DNA from: Sulfurimonas sp. hsl 1-7
GTDB lineage: Bacteria; Campylobacterota; Campylobacteria; Campylobacterales; Sulfurimonadaceae
DNA length: 64,000 nucleotides
Direction: 5' to 3'
Assembly (NCBI RefSeq): GCF_030577135.1
Contig: NZ_JAUIRR010000004.1
Span: forward strand, 1-64,000
Positions within the stretch are counted from its first letter, which is position 1, and each line of letters begins with the position of its first letter. The notes under the pieces were generated by a model. That model did no database searches and had not been told where the DNA came from. It worked only from the letters and a program-made list of their open reading frames with translations. Position numbers and translations under genes: made by a program. Positions 43,388 through 52,510 of the stretch are shown piece after piece.

Positions 43388-45464
43388 TTTGCCCCGCTTG
43401 TATCGCCGTAATTGCGATCGTGTTTACTATATCAGCTACCAGGCATCCGCGGCTTAGATCGTTTACAGGCTTTTTAAGACCTTGAATAATCGGTCCGATA
43501 GCTACCGCTCCGCTGCTTCTTTGTACAGCTTTATATGTGTTGTTTCCCGTATTTAGATCAGGAAAGATAAACACACTTGCCTCCCCTGCTACTTTGGAGT
43601 TTGGAAGTTTTTTTCGTGCAACATCTTTGTTGATTGCGGCATCATACTGGATAGGCCCTTCAACAAGCAGATCGGGCACTTTCTCTCTCACTAGTTTTGT
43701 AGCCTCTTTAACTTTCTCTACATCTTCACCCCAACCGCTATTGCCCGTAGAGTATGAGAGCATCGCCACTTTCGGTTCGATATCGAAAAGTTTTGCCGTT
43801 TTTGCCGAAGCGATTGCGATGTCTGCCAAATTTTTGCTGTCAGGTTCTTGATTGATCGCACAATCACCGTAGACTAAAACTTTTGTCTCAAAACACATAA
43901 AAAAAACCGAAGAGACTATGGAGATCTCTTTTGCCGTTTTGATGATCTGCAGTGCCGGTCGCATTGTATCTGCCGTGGAGTGGACAGCACCGCTTACCAT
44001 CCCATCGGCAATCCCGCATTCAACCATCATCGTTGCAAAATAGTTTGCATGGCTCATTGCATCTCGTGAGGCTTGAAGAGTTAAGCCTTTCTCTTTTCTC
44101 ATCTCATAAAATTTTTCCACAAAACCATCAAGAAGTTCAGAGTTTTTGTGATCGATTATCTGTGCTTTTGAAAGATCAAGTCCGAGTCTTAGATACCTGT
44201 GAGTCAACTCCTCTTTTTCCCCGAGCAAAATAATATCTGCAACATCCCGGCGCAGAATGATCTCAGCTGCACGCAGTACCCTTTCATCTTCACCCTCAGG
44301 CAGTACTATTGTTTTTTTATTTGCACGTGCCATTGCAAAAAGTTTATACTCAAACATCTGCGGAGTCATTATGTCACTAACAGTATGAGAGATCTTCTCC
44401 TCTATCAGATTAATATCTACGCTTTTATAAAACTCACCCAAAGCCAAAGCAATTTTACGCTCCGAGTTGACCCGTACACGAGGATGCAGTTTAATGATGT
44501 TTTTTGCGGTATTGTAAGTATCTGTTGCAACTGAGAGGATCGGGATTTTAAAACTCTTAAGTCCGTCGATCAGTTTCTCTATATTTCGATGTATCGACAT
44601 ATTAAAAGGAAATACTATCCCACTAATATTTGGATATGCAGAAGAGTGAAGTGCCCCTAAAAGTCCTAAAATAATGTCCGATCTGTCAGCTGGAACGATG
44701 ATGAGATCATCTTCTTGAATATGTTCTAAAAAATTATCTAATGAAAGTGCCGCAACACGCACCTCTTTAAACGTTCTATAATAATCATGTTCTGATACGA
44801 ACACCTCTTTTGCATCCAAGCCCTCTATGAGATCTTGGATAGTTGAGAGGCTTAGTTCAGAGTTCTCTTCAACTATGAAAGTGGTGTAGTCAATGTTTTG
44901 TAAAAGTGCTTTTAACTCTTGTGACTTATCTTGAGATATACGATTGACAAAAGTTGCAAAATGGTTGGAAGCCTCGGAACTGATATGCTCATTTTCTATT
45001 AAAAGGTCTTCATAAACATCTTTTACCTCTTTATCTTTTGCTCCAATGACGTTGATATATCCAGAGCCGAAGTTTTTTGCCAGCTCCATATTAAGATCAT
45101 AGGCAATTGTAGCACTGAGGGCATCTTTATTGATCCCCTCACACAAGATAAAATCATAATTTTTTTCAAGCTCTTTAAACTTTTCGATCAGTTGGTTAAT
45201 AAGCTCTTTTTCTCTCTTTTGCGAAAGCATCTCCTCCACATACGAGGTCTCAAATCCTACACACTGATCATAATTCATATCTAGTTTATAACGCTCTAAA
45301 ATAAATTCAATGTTGTAATCTTTACAGTTTTTATCGTAGATCACCGGTCTAAAAAAAGCTACTCTATGAAGTTTACGTTTGAGAAGTTCCATCATCCCCA
45401 TAGATATGAACAATGAACCTACATTTTTTTCATTTGAAGCTATATAGAGTGATTTTATTTGCAT
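43368..45464 (-). CDS. pta: Phosphate acetyltransferase (two-domain form)
   Basis: Interconverts acetyl-CoA and acetyl phosphate. About 698 residues: an N-terminal P-loop-like/DRTGG regulatory part (about 1-370; SLYIASNEKNVGSLF opens a degenerate P-loop) and a C-terminal catalytic domain (about 375-695; TIVLPEGEDERVLRAAE, then LSYSTGNSG and VEGPIQYDAAI). ATG 45464 is chosen because the conserved N terminus begins there; the longer frame runs through a structured repeat. The ribosome site is poor. Its leader region holds the 71-bp element. Confidence 0.94.
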   Translation of the reverse strand: MQIKSLYIASNEKNVGSLFISMGMMELLKRKLHRVAFFRPVIYDKNCKDYNIEFILERYKLDMNYDQCVGFETSYVEEMLSQKREKELINQLIEKFKELEKNYDFILCEGINKDALSATIAYDLNMELAKNFGSGYINVIGAKDKEVKDVYEDLLIENEHISSEASNHFATFVNRISQDKSQELKALLQNIDYTTFIVEENSELSLSTIQDLIEGLDAKEVFVSEHDYYRTFKEVRVAALSLDNFLEHIQEDDLIIVPADRSDIILGLLGALHSSAYPNISGIVFPFNMSIHRNIEKLIDGLKSFKIPILSVATDTYNTAKNIIKLHPRVRVNSERKIALALGEFYKSVDINLIEEKISHTVSDIMTPQMFEYKLFAMARANKKTIVLPEGEDERVLRAAEIILRRDVADIILLGEKEELTHRYLRLGLDLSKAQIIDHKNSELLDGFVEKFYEMRKEKGLTLQASRDAMSHANYFATMMVECGIADGMVSGAVHSTADTMRPALQIIKTAKEISIVSSVFFMCFETKVLVYGDCAINQEPDSKNLADIAIASAKTAKLFDIEPKVAMLSYSTGNSGWGEDVEKVKEATKLVREKVPDLLVEGPIQYDAAINKDVARKKLPNSKVAGEASVFIFPDLNTGNNTYKAVQRSSGAVAIGPIIQGLKKPVNDLSRGCLVADIVNTIAITAIQAGQNENSSC

Positions 45465-45507
45465 ACCTTGATACCTTCTTCCTTTCAATCCCATAAGTGC
45501 GTCGAAA

Positions 45508-45578
45508 GTCTTTGAAAGTATTTCGTGGGACTCGTGAGTCAAGGGAGGATTTGCTCCCTAAGAAATGCTTTCAAAGAC
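45508..45578. repeat. 71-bp cloverleaf-like inverted-repeat element upstream of pta
   Basis: Outer arms GTCTTTGAAAGTATTTC and GAAATGCTTTCAAAGAC pair over 17 bp with a single G-T. Inside are two small hairpins: GACT-CGTG-AGTC and AGGGAG-GATTTG-CTCCCT. The whole folds as a three-way junction on either strand. It lies 43 bases before the pta start and 19 bases before the -10 of the opposite gene. It could be a MITE/REP-type dispersed repeat, a pta leader regulator or a bidirectional insulator. Confidence 0.7.
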
Positions 45579-45597
45579 GCTCTTCAAAACGTTATTG

Positions 45598-45603
45598 TAT
45601 AAT
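45598..45603 (+). promoter_or_regulatory. -10 box of the YchJ-like gene
   Basis: A plus-strand TATAAT lies 22 bases before the ATG at 45626, giving a leader of about 16 bases. It supports the short start over the longer frame that begins at 45497. Confidence 0.6.
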
Positions 45604-45625
45604 TCTATCTAAAAACGGAAAATTT

Positions 45626-46060
45626 ATGTGTATATGTGGAAATGAAAAAGATTTTAACGAGTGTTGTGGAGCAATTATTACAAAACAAAAAGCAGCTGCA
45701 ACTGCCGAAGAACTGATGAGAAGCCGCTACTCTGCCTATGTACAGGCAAATGGTGAATACCTTGTATATTCGGCTGTAAAAGAGAACCAGTTTAATGAAG
45801 ATATTGCCTTGATCGAAGAGTTCTCAAACTCCGTAGAGTGGTTAAAACTTGATGTTTTAGATGTGACACCGACAACAGTAGAGTTTAAAGCATATTATAA
45901 AGACAAAGATTCTATTCAGGTATTACACGAAAAAAGTAACTTTATCCAAGAAGACGGGATCTGGAAATATAAAGACGGAGAACTTTATAACTCAAGTGTT
46001 CAAAGAAATGAGCAGTGCCCGTGTGGAAGCGGAAAAAAATATAAAAAGTGTTGCGCGTAG
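45626..46060 (+). CDS. YchJ-like SEC-C metal-binding protein
   Basis: A 144-residue protein with two Cys clusters of the SEC-C zinc-binding type: MCICGNEKDFNECCG at the N terminus and QCPCGSGKKYKKCCA at the extreme C terminus. The middle (ELMRSRYSAYVQANGEYLV) is the YchJ NTF2-like domain. The SEC-C motif is shared with SecA and often binds the ribosome or zinc; YchJ has no proven function. ATG 45626 fits the -10 at 45598. The upstream frame passes through the 71-bp repeat and is not coding-like. It converges on the GNAT gene. Confidence 0.85.
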   Translation: MCICGNEKDFNECCGAIITKQKAAATAEELMRSRYSAYVQANGEYLVYSAVKENQFNEDIALIEEFSNSVEWLKLDVLDVTPTTVEFKAYYKDKDSIQVLHEKSNFIQEDGIWKYKDGELYNSSVQRNEQCPCGSGKKYKKCCA

Positions 46061-46065
46061 AAAAA

Positions 46066-46482
46066 TTAAATATTTTTTACAAACACAAAACTTTTTTTCG
46101 AAAAACCGTTTTTTTCATAAAAACGGTGTGCATCTTCTCTTTCAAGTCCGCTTGAAAGTACAAGATTTTCACACGCTGCCATCTTGGCATAGTCTTTTAA
46201 ATAATCTAATATCATCACCCCATAACCCTTTGATCTAAACATCTCATCGGTTACAAGTTCATACACAAAAAGATGGCGCTTATGATAAAGGTTTGTAGTA
46301 ACAGCCACCCCCGCATAGGTAATAAGTTTATCTCTTTCAAAGATACCGATCATCGTATAGTTGATATCACGCATCTCGTAAATAAGGTCTTCAAACTCTT
46401 TATAATCCAAGGAGACTCGTAGCTGTTTGACAACTTCCCATGCCGTATCTAATTCTTTTAGTGTAAGTTCACGTATCTGCAT
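46066..46482 (-). CDS. GNAT-family N-acetyltransferase
   Basis: A 138-residue single-domain acetyltransferase. The acetyl-CoA site appears as VTDEMFRSKGYGVMILDYL (Q/RxxGxG/A form), followed by NLVLSSGLEREDAHRFYEKNGF, which is typical of the fold. Substrates range from aminoglycosides to protein N termini and cannot be told from sequence. It ends 5 bases from the convergent YchJ-like gene, and its start lies next to the promoter of a tiny lipoprotein on the other strand. Confidence 0.85.
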   Translation of the reverse strand: MQIRELTLKELDTAWEVVKQLRVSLDYKEFEDLIYEMRDINYTMIGIFERDKLITYAGVAVTTNLYHKRHLFVYELVTDEMFRSKGYGVMILDYLKDYAKMAACENLVLSSGLEREDAHRFYEKNGFSKKSFVFVKNI

Positions 46483-46504
46483 TGGGTATTTTACACTATT
46501 TTGC

Positions 46505-46510
46505 TATAAT
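46505..46510 (+). promoter_or_regulatory. -10 box of the small lipoprotein gene
   Basis: TATAAT preceded by GC lies 22 bases before the ATG at 46533. The leader is about 16 bases and contains TTAAGG as ribosome site. Confidence 0.6.
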
Positions 46511-46532
46511 TGCGAAAAATTTAAGGCAGACT

Positions 46533-46670
46533 ATGAAACAGATCATTTTTTCTATTATTACACTTTTTCTTTTAGCCGGATGTTCGGCAAAAGAGTTCAA
46601 TGAAGGTGTGAATAGTATTACAAACGATGTTAGCAATGCTTTTAATAGTTCAAAAGACAACTCAAACTAA
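46533..46670 (+). CDS. Small lipoprotein of 45 residues
   Basis: A tiny exported lipoprotein. The signal peptide MKQIIFSIITLFLLAGC ends in the lipobox LAGC (Cys17), leaving a mature part of only 29 residues (SAKEFNEGVNSITNDVSNAF, then a short polar tail). It looks like an entericidin-sized envelope lipoprotein, with no known function. The longer frame from 46482 adds residues with no signal-peptide logic, so ATG 46533 is taken. It has its own promoter and lies 25 bases before the ABC-F gene. Confidence 0.75.
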   Translation: MKQIIFSIITLFLLAGCSAKEFNEGVNSITNDVSNAFNSSKDNSN

Positions 46671-46695
46671 ACTCCAACGAATAGGCAATTAAATA

Positions 46696-48300
46696 ATGGT
46701 AACTGTACAAAATCTTACAATGAGATACGGAAATAGAGTTCTATTTCAAGACATCAATCTAAAACTGGACCGTCATAAACGTTACGGACTTATCGGTGCT
46801 AACGGTGCCGGAAAAACAACTTTTCTGAAAATTTTATCTGGTCAAATCAATGAGTATGAAGGGGAAGTAATCATCCCTAAAGCAAATAAAGTGGGCGTTC
46901 TTGGACAAAACCAGTACGCATTTGAAAACTACACTATTATGGATGCTGTTTTATACGGTAACAAAAGACTTTACGATGCGATCAAAGAAAAAGAAGAGAT
47001 CTACATGACGGGTGACTTTGAAGACGATGCTGTAAACAACCGTCTTGCAGAGTTGGAGACTATCTGTGTTGAAGAAGACCCTACTTACGAATACGATGTA
47101 AATATCGCAAAGATTCTAGAAAACGTAGGTATTCCGGCTGAGCAACATAACGAACTAATGTCTACACTTGATAATGCCGACAAGTTCAAAGTTTTACTTG
47201 CGCAGGTACTTTACCCGAAACCAGACGTTCTTTTCCTAGATGAGCCTACGAATAACCTTGATATCGAGACAATCAGCTGGTTAGAGCATGAACTGCAACG
47301 TCACGAAGGGACAATGGTAGTTATCTCTCACGATAGACACTTCCTAAATGCAGTTGTTACAAACATCTTAGATGTTGACTTCCAAAAAATTCGTGAGTTT
47401 ACTGGTAACTATGATGACTGGTATATTGCAGCAAACGTTTTAGCAAAACAGATGGAACTGGATAATGCTAAAAAGCAAAAAGAGAAAGAGCAGCTTGAAG
47501 CTTTCGTTCGCCGTTTCTCTGCAAATGCTTCAAAAGCAAAACAAGCAACATCAAGACAAAAACAACTTGAAAAACTAGAGTTCGAAGATATCAAACCATC
47601 TTCACGCCGTGACCCGTCTATTGTTTTCAAAGCGAAACGTGTAATGGGTGATGAAGCATTAAACGTGATCGATGTTTCTCACTCTTACGGAGACAATGAA
47701 GTTCTAAAAAATGTATCTTTTAAAGTAAATCCGGGTGAGAAGATTGCGCTTATCGGTGGAAACGGTGTGGGTAAAACGACACTTATGAAAATCCTTATGG
47801 AAGAGATGAAACCAAGTATTAGCGGTGAGATCCAATGGGGTGCTACAATTGAGAACTCTTACTTCCCACAAGATACTGCAGATATTATTGAGGGTGAAGG
47901 GACACTTTATGATTGGTTACGTGCGTTTGATCCAAAACGTGACATTGCAGAGATCAGAAACTGTCTTGGACGTATGCTTTTTAACGGTGAGCAGCAAGAA
48001 AAATCTGTAGTATCTATCTCAGGTGGTGAAAAACACCGTATGATGCTTTCAAAAATGATGCTAGAGGGTGGAAACTTCTTACTACTCGATGAGCCTACCA
48101 ACCACCTTGACCTTGAAGCGATCGTAGCACTTGGTGAAGCACTACACGAATTTGACGGAAACGTTATCTGTGTGTCTCACGATAGAGAGTTACTTGATGC
48201 ATTTGCTACTCGTATTATCGAGCTTCACGATGATGGTACTTATACTGACTTTGAAGGTTCTTACGAAGAGTTTGCAGAGATGAAAGAGGCAAATAAATAA
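46696..48300 (+). CDS. ybiT: ABC-F ATPase, YbiT type
   Basis: A 534-residue soluble protein with two ABC ATPase domains (about 1-240 and 318-530) and no transmembrane part. Walker A motifs are GANGAGKTT and GGNGVGKTT, and the linker before the second domain has FVRRFSANASKAKQATSRQKQLEKL, the P-site tRNA-interaction motif of ABC-F. The FSANASKxxQATSR stretch matches E. coli YbiT closely. ABC-F proteins bind the ribosomal E site and relieve stalling. It starts an operon with a DUF5718-like protein and a SUI1-domain protein; the next gene starts at its stop (TAATG). Confidence 0.9.
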   Translation: MVTVQNLTMRYGNRVLFQDINLKLDRHKRYGLIGANGAGKTTFLKILSGQINEYEGEVIIPKANKVGVLGQNQYAFENYTIMDAVLYGNKRLYDAIKEKEEIYMTGDFEDDAVNNRLAELETICVEEDPTYEYDVNIAKILENVGIPAEQHNELMSTLDNADKFKVLLAQVLYPKPDVLFLDEPTNNLDIETISWLEHELQRHEGTMVVISHDRHFLNAVVTNILDVDFQKIREFTGNYDDWYIAANVLAKQMELDNAKKQKEKEQLEAFVRRFSANASKAKQATSRQKQLEKLEFEDIKPSSRRDPSIVFKAKRVMGDEALNVIDVSHSYGDNEVLKNVSFKVNPGEKIALIGGNGVGKTTLMKILMEEMKPSISGEIQWGATIENSYFPQDTADIIEGEGTLYDWLRAFDPKRDIAEIRNCLGRMLFNGEQQEKSVVSISGGEKHRMMLSKMMLEGGNFLLLDEPTNHLDLEAIVALGEALHEFDGNVICVSHDRELLDAFATRIIELHDDGTYTDFEGSYEEFAEMKEANK

Positions 48301-49157
48301 TGGACTATAAAGAGTTTTTAGGTTTAGGAATCGCCGGAAACTTTGCACTCCATTTAGCACAAGCGGGTGAATTAGAGGACTTTAAAGACGTAATTACGGA
48401 AGATGAAGCAGCTCCAAAAGGGATGTTTCCTTTCTACCTTCCTTGTGATAAAAATGCATCTCAAAACTTAGAGTATAAACCAAAAGAGATGCTCTACACA
48501 TACCCTCTTTCAAGCTCTACAATCACACTTCCACAAGAGGATGTAAACGTTCAAGCGGAGCCTGAGGTTGGACTTGTATGTGAGTTAGAGTATGAAGCAG
48601 GTCTTATAACGAAGATCACACCGACACATTTTGGAGCATATAACGACTGTTCTATCCGCGTAGCAGGAGCTTCAAAAATCAGTGACAAAAAAAACTGGGG
48701 TGTAAATTCTAAAGGGGTGAGCTCGACACTGTTTGAAATTGACAAGTTTGCCGAGGGCGGAATCATGGACAACTTCTCAATTGCGAGTTTTTTAAGACGT
48801 GATGGTGAAGTGCATGCTTACGGTGAAGATGTAGAACTAAACGGTTACAGCTACTTTTACTCAAAGTTAACTGACTGGATCAAAAACCAGATCAATACGC
48901 AAAAAGAGTTTGGTCCTCTTGAGCCTATCAAAGAATACATCAATGCTTGTGGTAATCCTACAAAACTACTTGTAAGTATCGGTGCTACGCGTTATACAGA
49001 GTATGGCGAAACTACATTTTTAAAACCTGAGGATGAAGTTGTAGTAGTTGTATACAACAACACTAAGATTTCCGCTGTAGAAGTTGTAGAGGCTGTAAAA
49101 AACAACAAATACGATCCTGTAATTATGAGCGTATTAGCTGAAAAAGTGACAAAATAA
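48300..49157 (+). CDS. DUF5718-like protein
   Basis: A 285-residue soluble protein. The sequence EPEVGLVCELEYEAG and NDCSIRVAGASKISDKKNWG suggests a fumarylacetoacetase-like fold, as in the DUF5718 family common in Campylobacterota; I am not sure of a reaction. No signal peptide. It starts on the stop codon of the ABC-F gene (TAATG) and ends one base before the SUI1 gene, so translation coupling is likely. Its presence beside two ribosome-linked genes is suggestive only. Confidence 0.65.
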   Translation: MDYKEFLGLGIAGNFALHLAQAGELEDFKDVITEDEAAPKGMFPFYLPCDKNASQNLEYKPKEMLYTYPLSSSTITLPQEDVNVQAEPEVGLVCELEYEAGLITKITPTHFGAYNDCSIRVAGASKISDKKNWGVNSKGVSSTLFEIDKFAEGGIMDNFSIASFLRRDGEVHAYGEDVELNGYSYFYSKLTDWIKNQINTQKEFGPLEPIKEYINACGNPTKLLVSIGATRYTEYGETTFLKPEDEVVVVVYNNTKISAVEVVEAVKNNKYDPVIMSVLAEKVTK

Positions 49158-49158
49158 A

Positions 49159-49500
49159 ATGTCAAGAGGGAAAAAGTTAGACCTCTTTATCGGTGCAGAT
49201 ATCGATGATGGCTGGTCTGAGGTACAAGAGAAAAAAACTCCTGTAAAAAAGGGTGTTTTAATACCAACAAAGCACCAACTATTTTTCTCAAAAGAGAAAC
49301 GCCGAGGTAAAGTTGTTACTTTAGTCGGTGAATTTCAACTCGATAAAACTACTGCAGATGAACTGCTTAAAAAACTCAAAAAAAAGCTCGGCTGCGGCGG
49401 AGCTTATAAAGATGGTTTTATGGAATTCCAAGGGGAGTTAAAAGAGAAACTTCGTCCCCTTTTGGTAGATGAGGGATTTAACTTTAAACCAAAGCACTAA
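49159..49500 (+). CDS. SUI1/eIF1-domain translation factor (YciH-like)
   Basis: A 113-residue protein. The C-terminal 75 residues are a SUI1 domain (KRRGKVVTLVGEFQLDKTTA, KKLKKKLGCGGAYKDG, MEFQGE), as in E. coli YciH. YciH is thought to act on the 30S subunit in translation initiation fidelity. The N terminus has a short acidic segment (IGADIDDGWSEVQ) seen in YciH homologues. It closes the ABC-F operon and converges on the Na/Pi transporter gene by a 4-base overlap. Confidence 0.85.
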   Translation: MSRGKKLDLFIGADIDDGWSEVQEKKTPVKKGVLIPTKHQLFFSKEKRRGKVVTLVGEFQLDKTTADELLKKLKKKLGCGGAYKDGFMEFQGELKEKLRPLLVDEGFNFKPKH

Positions 49501-51179
49501 ATCACCTCTTTTTCCTCTTGTTCCTCCTCTATTTTATTATCGATCTCAAATACTATAGAGAGTACCTTAGCAGCATCTATAAACGAATTTATTGCTAAAA
49601 GTGCAGAACGGTTAGAGTTTAAAAACGCAACCACAATTTTCTCATCAAGCCCCTCTTTTTCAAAATTACGTGTCAGTTTATTTACAAAACTTTTATTCTC
49701 TTTGAGAATCTCCTCATGATTTTTCATAATAATTTCATTTGAGATCTCTTTATTTTCAAATAACAGAGCATTTTGAATCGCTTTAATCAGGTTTTCCCGA
49801 ATAAGATTAAAATAGTACTGTGTTTTAGGATCATCGCTTTGTGAAAACTGATCGATATTATGTTTAATATCTTTTAAAATTCTCGCACCGTATACAGATT
49901 CTCTCACCGATATATAAAGAGTATCTAAAGCTTGTGTATGCGCCTCTGTTAAAGGTAATTCACTAATTTTATTGAGATATTTAATTGTCTCAAACTCCAC
50001 ACGTTTTAGACGTTCATACCGTTTATCGTAATCAAACTCATACTCATGAGACTCATCATTGACTATCTGGTACGCTGTTTTTTCACTGTTGAGTACATCA
50101 GGCGGTTTAATGTTGATCAATAAAAAAGCGAACTTGATACTGTTGTTAAAAAGGTTTGCAATTTCATCTCTTACTGCGATCAAAGCACTATCTGCCATAG
50201 TTGGGTCAACCATATGGATATACTTAGTTGCGACCTCATGTTTTCTATGAAAAAATTTATTTAAAAACTTTGCTATCTGTGCGATAAAAGGGCTTAAAAT
50301 AATCACACCCAAAAGATTAAAGACTGTATGAAAGAGTGCCAATGCCATCACTAAATCATTTTTAAAACCTAAACTCTCTAAGAGAAAATAGCTTAACTGT
50401 GATAAAAAGATAAATGCGACAATAGCAGTAATGATATTAAAAAGAAGGTGTGCCGCAGCTACCCGTTTTTTATAAGAAACCCCACCAATAGCACCTAAAA
50501 TAGCTGTTGCCGTTGTCCCTATATTTGTCCCGATCGCCATAGCAGCTGCCATATCAAAAGTAAGAATATTGGTACTCAAAGCACTCAGTATTATAGCTGT
50601 TGCCGCCGAACTCGATTGGATGAGGGCTGTGATCACCACCCCTAATACTAAAAATGCTATAAGTGGAAAACTTTTATATGAAGCAAGATCAATCCCTACG
50701 GCAAACCCCTCTATCGCTGTTTTTAAGATATCCAGACCCATAAACAACAATCCAAATCCGACAAAGATTTTAGCAATTGCAGTAAGCTTTTTATTTTGCG
50801 AGAACATAAGTACTATTCCGCCAAGCCCTATCATCGGTAAAGCAAAAAGTTCTATCTTTACTTTAAACCCTAAAATTGCCACAAGCCAGGCAGTTGCAGT
50901 TGTTCCCATATTTGCACCAAATATGATCCCTATAGCTCCCTCTAAACTTATAAGCGACGCACTAACAAAAGAGAGTGTCATCAGTGTAACTACCGATGAA
51001 CTTTGTAAAAGTGCAGTAGCAACTCCACCCGTAAAAATAGCTTTTATATTTGTTTGCGTAGATTGTTTAAGCCATCTTTTGAACTTAATGCCTGCAAACT
51101 CTTTAAGGGCTAACTCCATATACCCCATACCAAAAAGGAACATTCCAAGTCCGCTGAGTGCTACTACAATATCATACAT
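49497..51179 (-). CDS. Na/Pi cotransporter-family protein with PhoU-like tail
   Basis: A 560-residue inner-membrane protein of the NptA/YjbB group. It has two inverted Na/Pi-cotransporter repeats: the first with ATALLQSSSVVTLMTLSFV, the second with ITALIQSSSAATAIILSAL (QSSS is the family motif). A cytoplasmic PhoU-like helical domain follows (about 345-555; YKSFPLIAF lies before it). YjbB in E. coli exports phosphate; direction here cannot be predicted. It lies 2 bases after the diguanylate cyclase gene on the same strand. The coding end overlaps the convergent SUI1 gene. Confidence 0.88.
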   Translation of the reverse strand: MYDIVVALSGLGMFLFGMGYMELALKEFAGIKFKRWLKQSTQTNIKAIFTGGVATALLQSSSVVTLMTLSFVSASLISLEGAIGIIFGANMGTTATAWLVAILGFKVKIELFALPMIGLGGIVLMFSQNKKLTAIAKIFVGFGLLFMGLDILKTAIEGFAVGIDLASYKSFPLIAFLVLGVVITALIQSSSAATAIILSALSTNILTFDMAAAMAIGTNIGTTATAILGAIGGVSYKKRVAAAHLLFNIITAIVAFIFLSQLSYFLLESLGFKNDLVMALALFHTVFNLLGVIILSPFIAQIAKFLNKFFHRKHEVATKYIHMVDPTMADSALIAVRDEIANLFNNSIKFAFLLINIKPPDVLNSEKTAYQIVNDESHEYEFDYDKRYERLKRVEFETIKYLNKISELPLTEAHTQALDTLYISVRESVYGARILKDIKHNIDQFSQSDDPKTQYYFNLIRENLIKAIQNALLFENKEISNEIIMKNHEEILKENKSFVNKLTRNFEKEGLDEKIVVAFLNSNRSALLAINSFIDAAKVLSIVFEIDNKIEEEQEEKEVI

Positions 51180-51181
51180 CT

Positions 51182-52423
51182 TTACGCGCTAATCACTTTC
51201 ATTAAACTTACATCTGTCGTGATCTGGTACCCGTCACGTCCATGCTCTTTTGCCTTGTAAAGCATCTCATCTGCACGGGAGATCAACACTTCATCATCCA
51301 ATGCTTCATCTGCTATACAACACACTACTCCGATTGAGATAGTTACAAACTCATGTGCATCCGATTCTTCATGTTTGAGTTCTCTCTCTTTTACAGCCTG
51401 ACATAAACTTCTTGCAAGGTTAGCACTGTCTGTTTCGTTTGTTTCACTAAGGAGTACACCAAACTCTTCACCGCCGAGACGAAATATGTAATCACTTGGG
51501 CGTTTGAGTGTATCTTTGAGAACTTTTGCTACGCTTTTTAGAGCAAAATCCCCTTCAACATGTCCATAAGTATCGTTATACTGCTTGAAAAAGTCAATAT
51601 CAAGCATCATAAATGTAATGTAGGTTTTACTTCTCTTTGCACGTTTGAGCTCACGCTCATAGACAAGGTTGAAATATCTTCTGTTATATAAGTTTGTCAA
51701 ACTATCGGTAAAAGATGCATTTTCAAGCTTTTTATTTACTTGTTTTAATTTTTTTGCAATGGAATGGAGTTTAGTATGATCCTCTTGTACACTTCTAAAT
51801 ACATACATTGTAATAAGCAGTACGGCGATGATCACAAAAATAAGTGTCAACCCGATATTAAATGCGATATCTTCATATTTAGTAAGAAACTTTTTACGTT
51901 CAAACTGGGCAACCTCAACCTCATAATTGATCAGTTTTTTAACAACGCTGTGGAGATGAGAGACTTTTTCTTCCACTCTGTTGAGTGCAATCTTCTCTGG
52001 ATTGCCCCCCTTTTGCAAAAAGTTCAAAGTTCTTTTGAAAGCTCTATTGGCAGATGAAAGTTCCATATCTACATACTCTATATATGCTGCCTCTTCAGTA
52101 TGCTTATAGTGTTGCGAATAACTATCCCATTTTTGATCTATGACAAGTAATGATTTTTCGAGTTCTTGTATTGTTTGTAAACGGGATATCTCGCCTCTGC
52201 TTACTTTATGAAGCGATTCTGATACTCCGCCGTAATATGTCTGTACGATCTCATGCAGTTCGGTTACCGGAACCAATGAGCCGAAATATAAGGAGTCCAC
52301 GTTTCTTTTCATGGCACTAATATAGCTAGCACCTACAATCCCGACAAAGATCAATCCAATCGTGATAAATACAAAAAGAAAAAATAGTTTACTTTTGAGT
52401 TTCAAAGCTTCTATAAACTTCAA
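51182..52423 (-). CDS. Membrane diguanylate cyclase with periplasmic helical sensor
   Basis: A 413-residue enzyme. Two transmembrane helices (about 12-32 and 190-210) flank a periplasmic four-helix-bundle sensor (about 33-188), as in chemoreceptors. A coiled coil leads to GGDEF (about 240-400). The active site reads GGEEF and the inhibitory site RPSD lies five residues before it, so the enzyme should be active and product-inhibited. The start is TTG 52423, supported by AAGGAG 6 bases upstream. The transporter gene follows 2 bases later; the two may be linked. Confidence 0.88.
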   Translation of the reverse strand: MKFIEALKLKSKLFFLFVFITIGLIFVGIVGASYISAMKRNVDSLYFGSLVPVTELHEIVQTYYGGVSESLHKVSRGEISRLQTIQELEKSLLVIDQKWDSYSQHYKHTEEAAYIEYVDMELSSANRAFKRTLNFLQKGGNPEKIALNRVEEKVSHLHSVVKKLINYEVEVAQFERKKFLTKYEDIAFNIGLTLIFVIIAVLLITMYVFRSVQEDHTKLHSIAKKLKQVNKKLENASFTDSLTNLYNRRYFNLVYERELKRAKRSKTYITFMMLDIDFFKQYNDTYGHVEGDFALKSVAKVLKDTLKRPSDYIFRLGGEEFGVLLSETNETDSANLARSLCQAVKERELKHEESDAHEFVTISIGVVCCIADEALDDEVLISRADEMLYKAKEHGRDGYQITTDVSLMKVISA

Positions 52424-52479
52424 TTATGGCTCCTTATCCTCTAGAGCTAGTATTAAGCATATTTTGTGCCATTAAATAT

Positions 52480-52485
52480 TATAAT
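52480..52485 (+). promoter_or_regulatory. -10 box of the 144-residue protein gene
   Basis: A plus-strand TATAAT lies 25 bases upstream of the ATG at 52511, leaving a leader of about 19 bases. The ribosome site is weak (AAGAAG). Confidence 0.5.
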
Positions 52486-52510
52486 TTACAAAAAATAAGA
52501 AGTTGAAACT

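Noticed and set aside
45497-45625. 43-codon N-terminal extension of the YchJ-like protein
   Set aside because: It translates the 71-bp structured element and precedes the -10 box at 45598; the family domain starts at 45626.
50569-51192. Plus-strand 207-codon frame within the Na/Pi transporter gene
   Set aside because: Opposite strand of a well-supported membrane protein; composition is that of a reverse-complement shadow.
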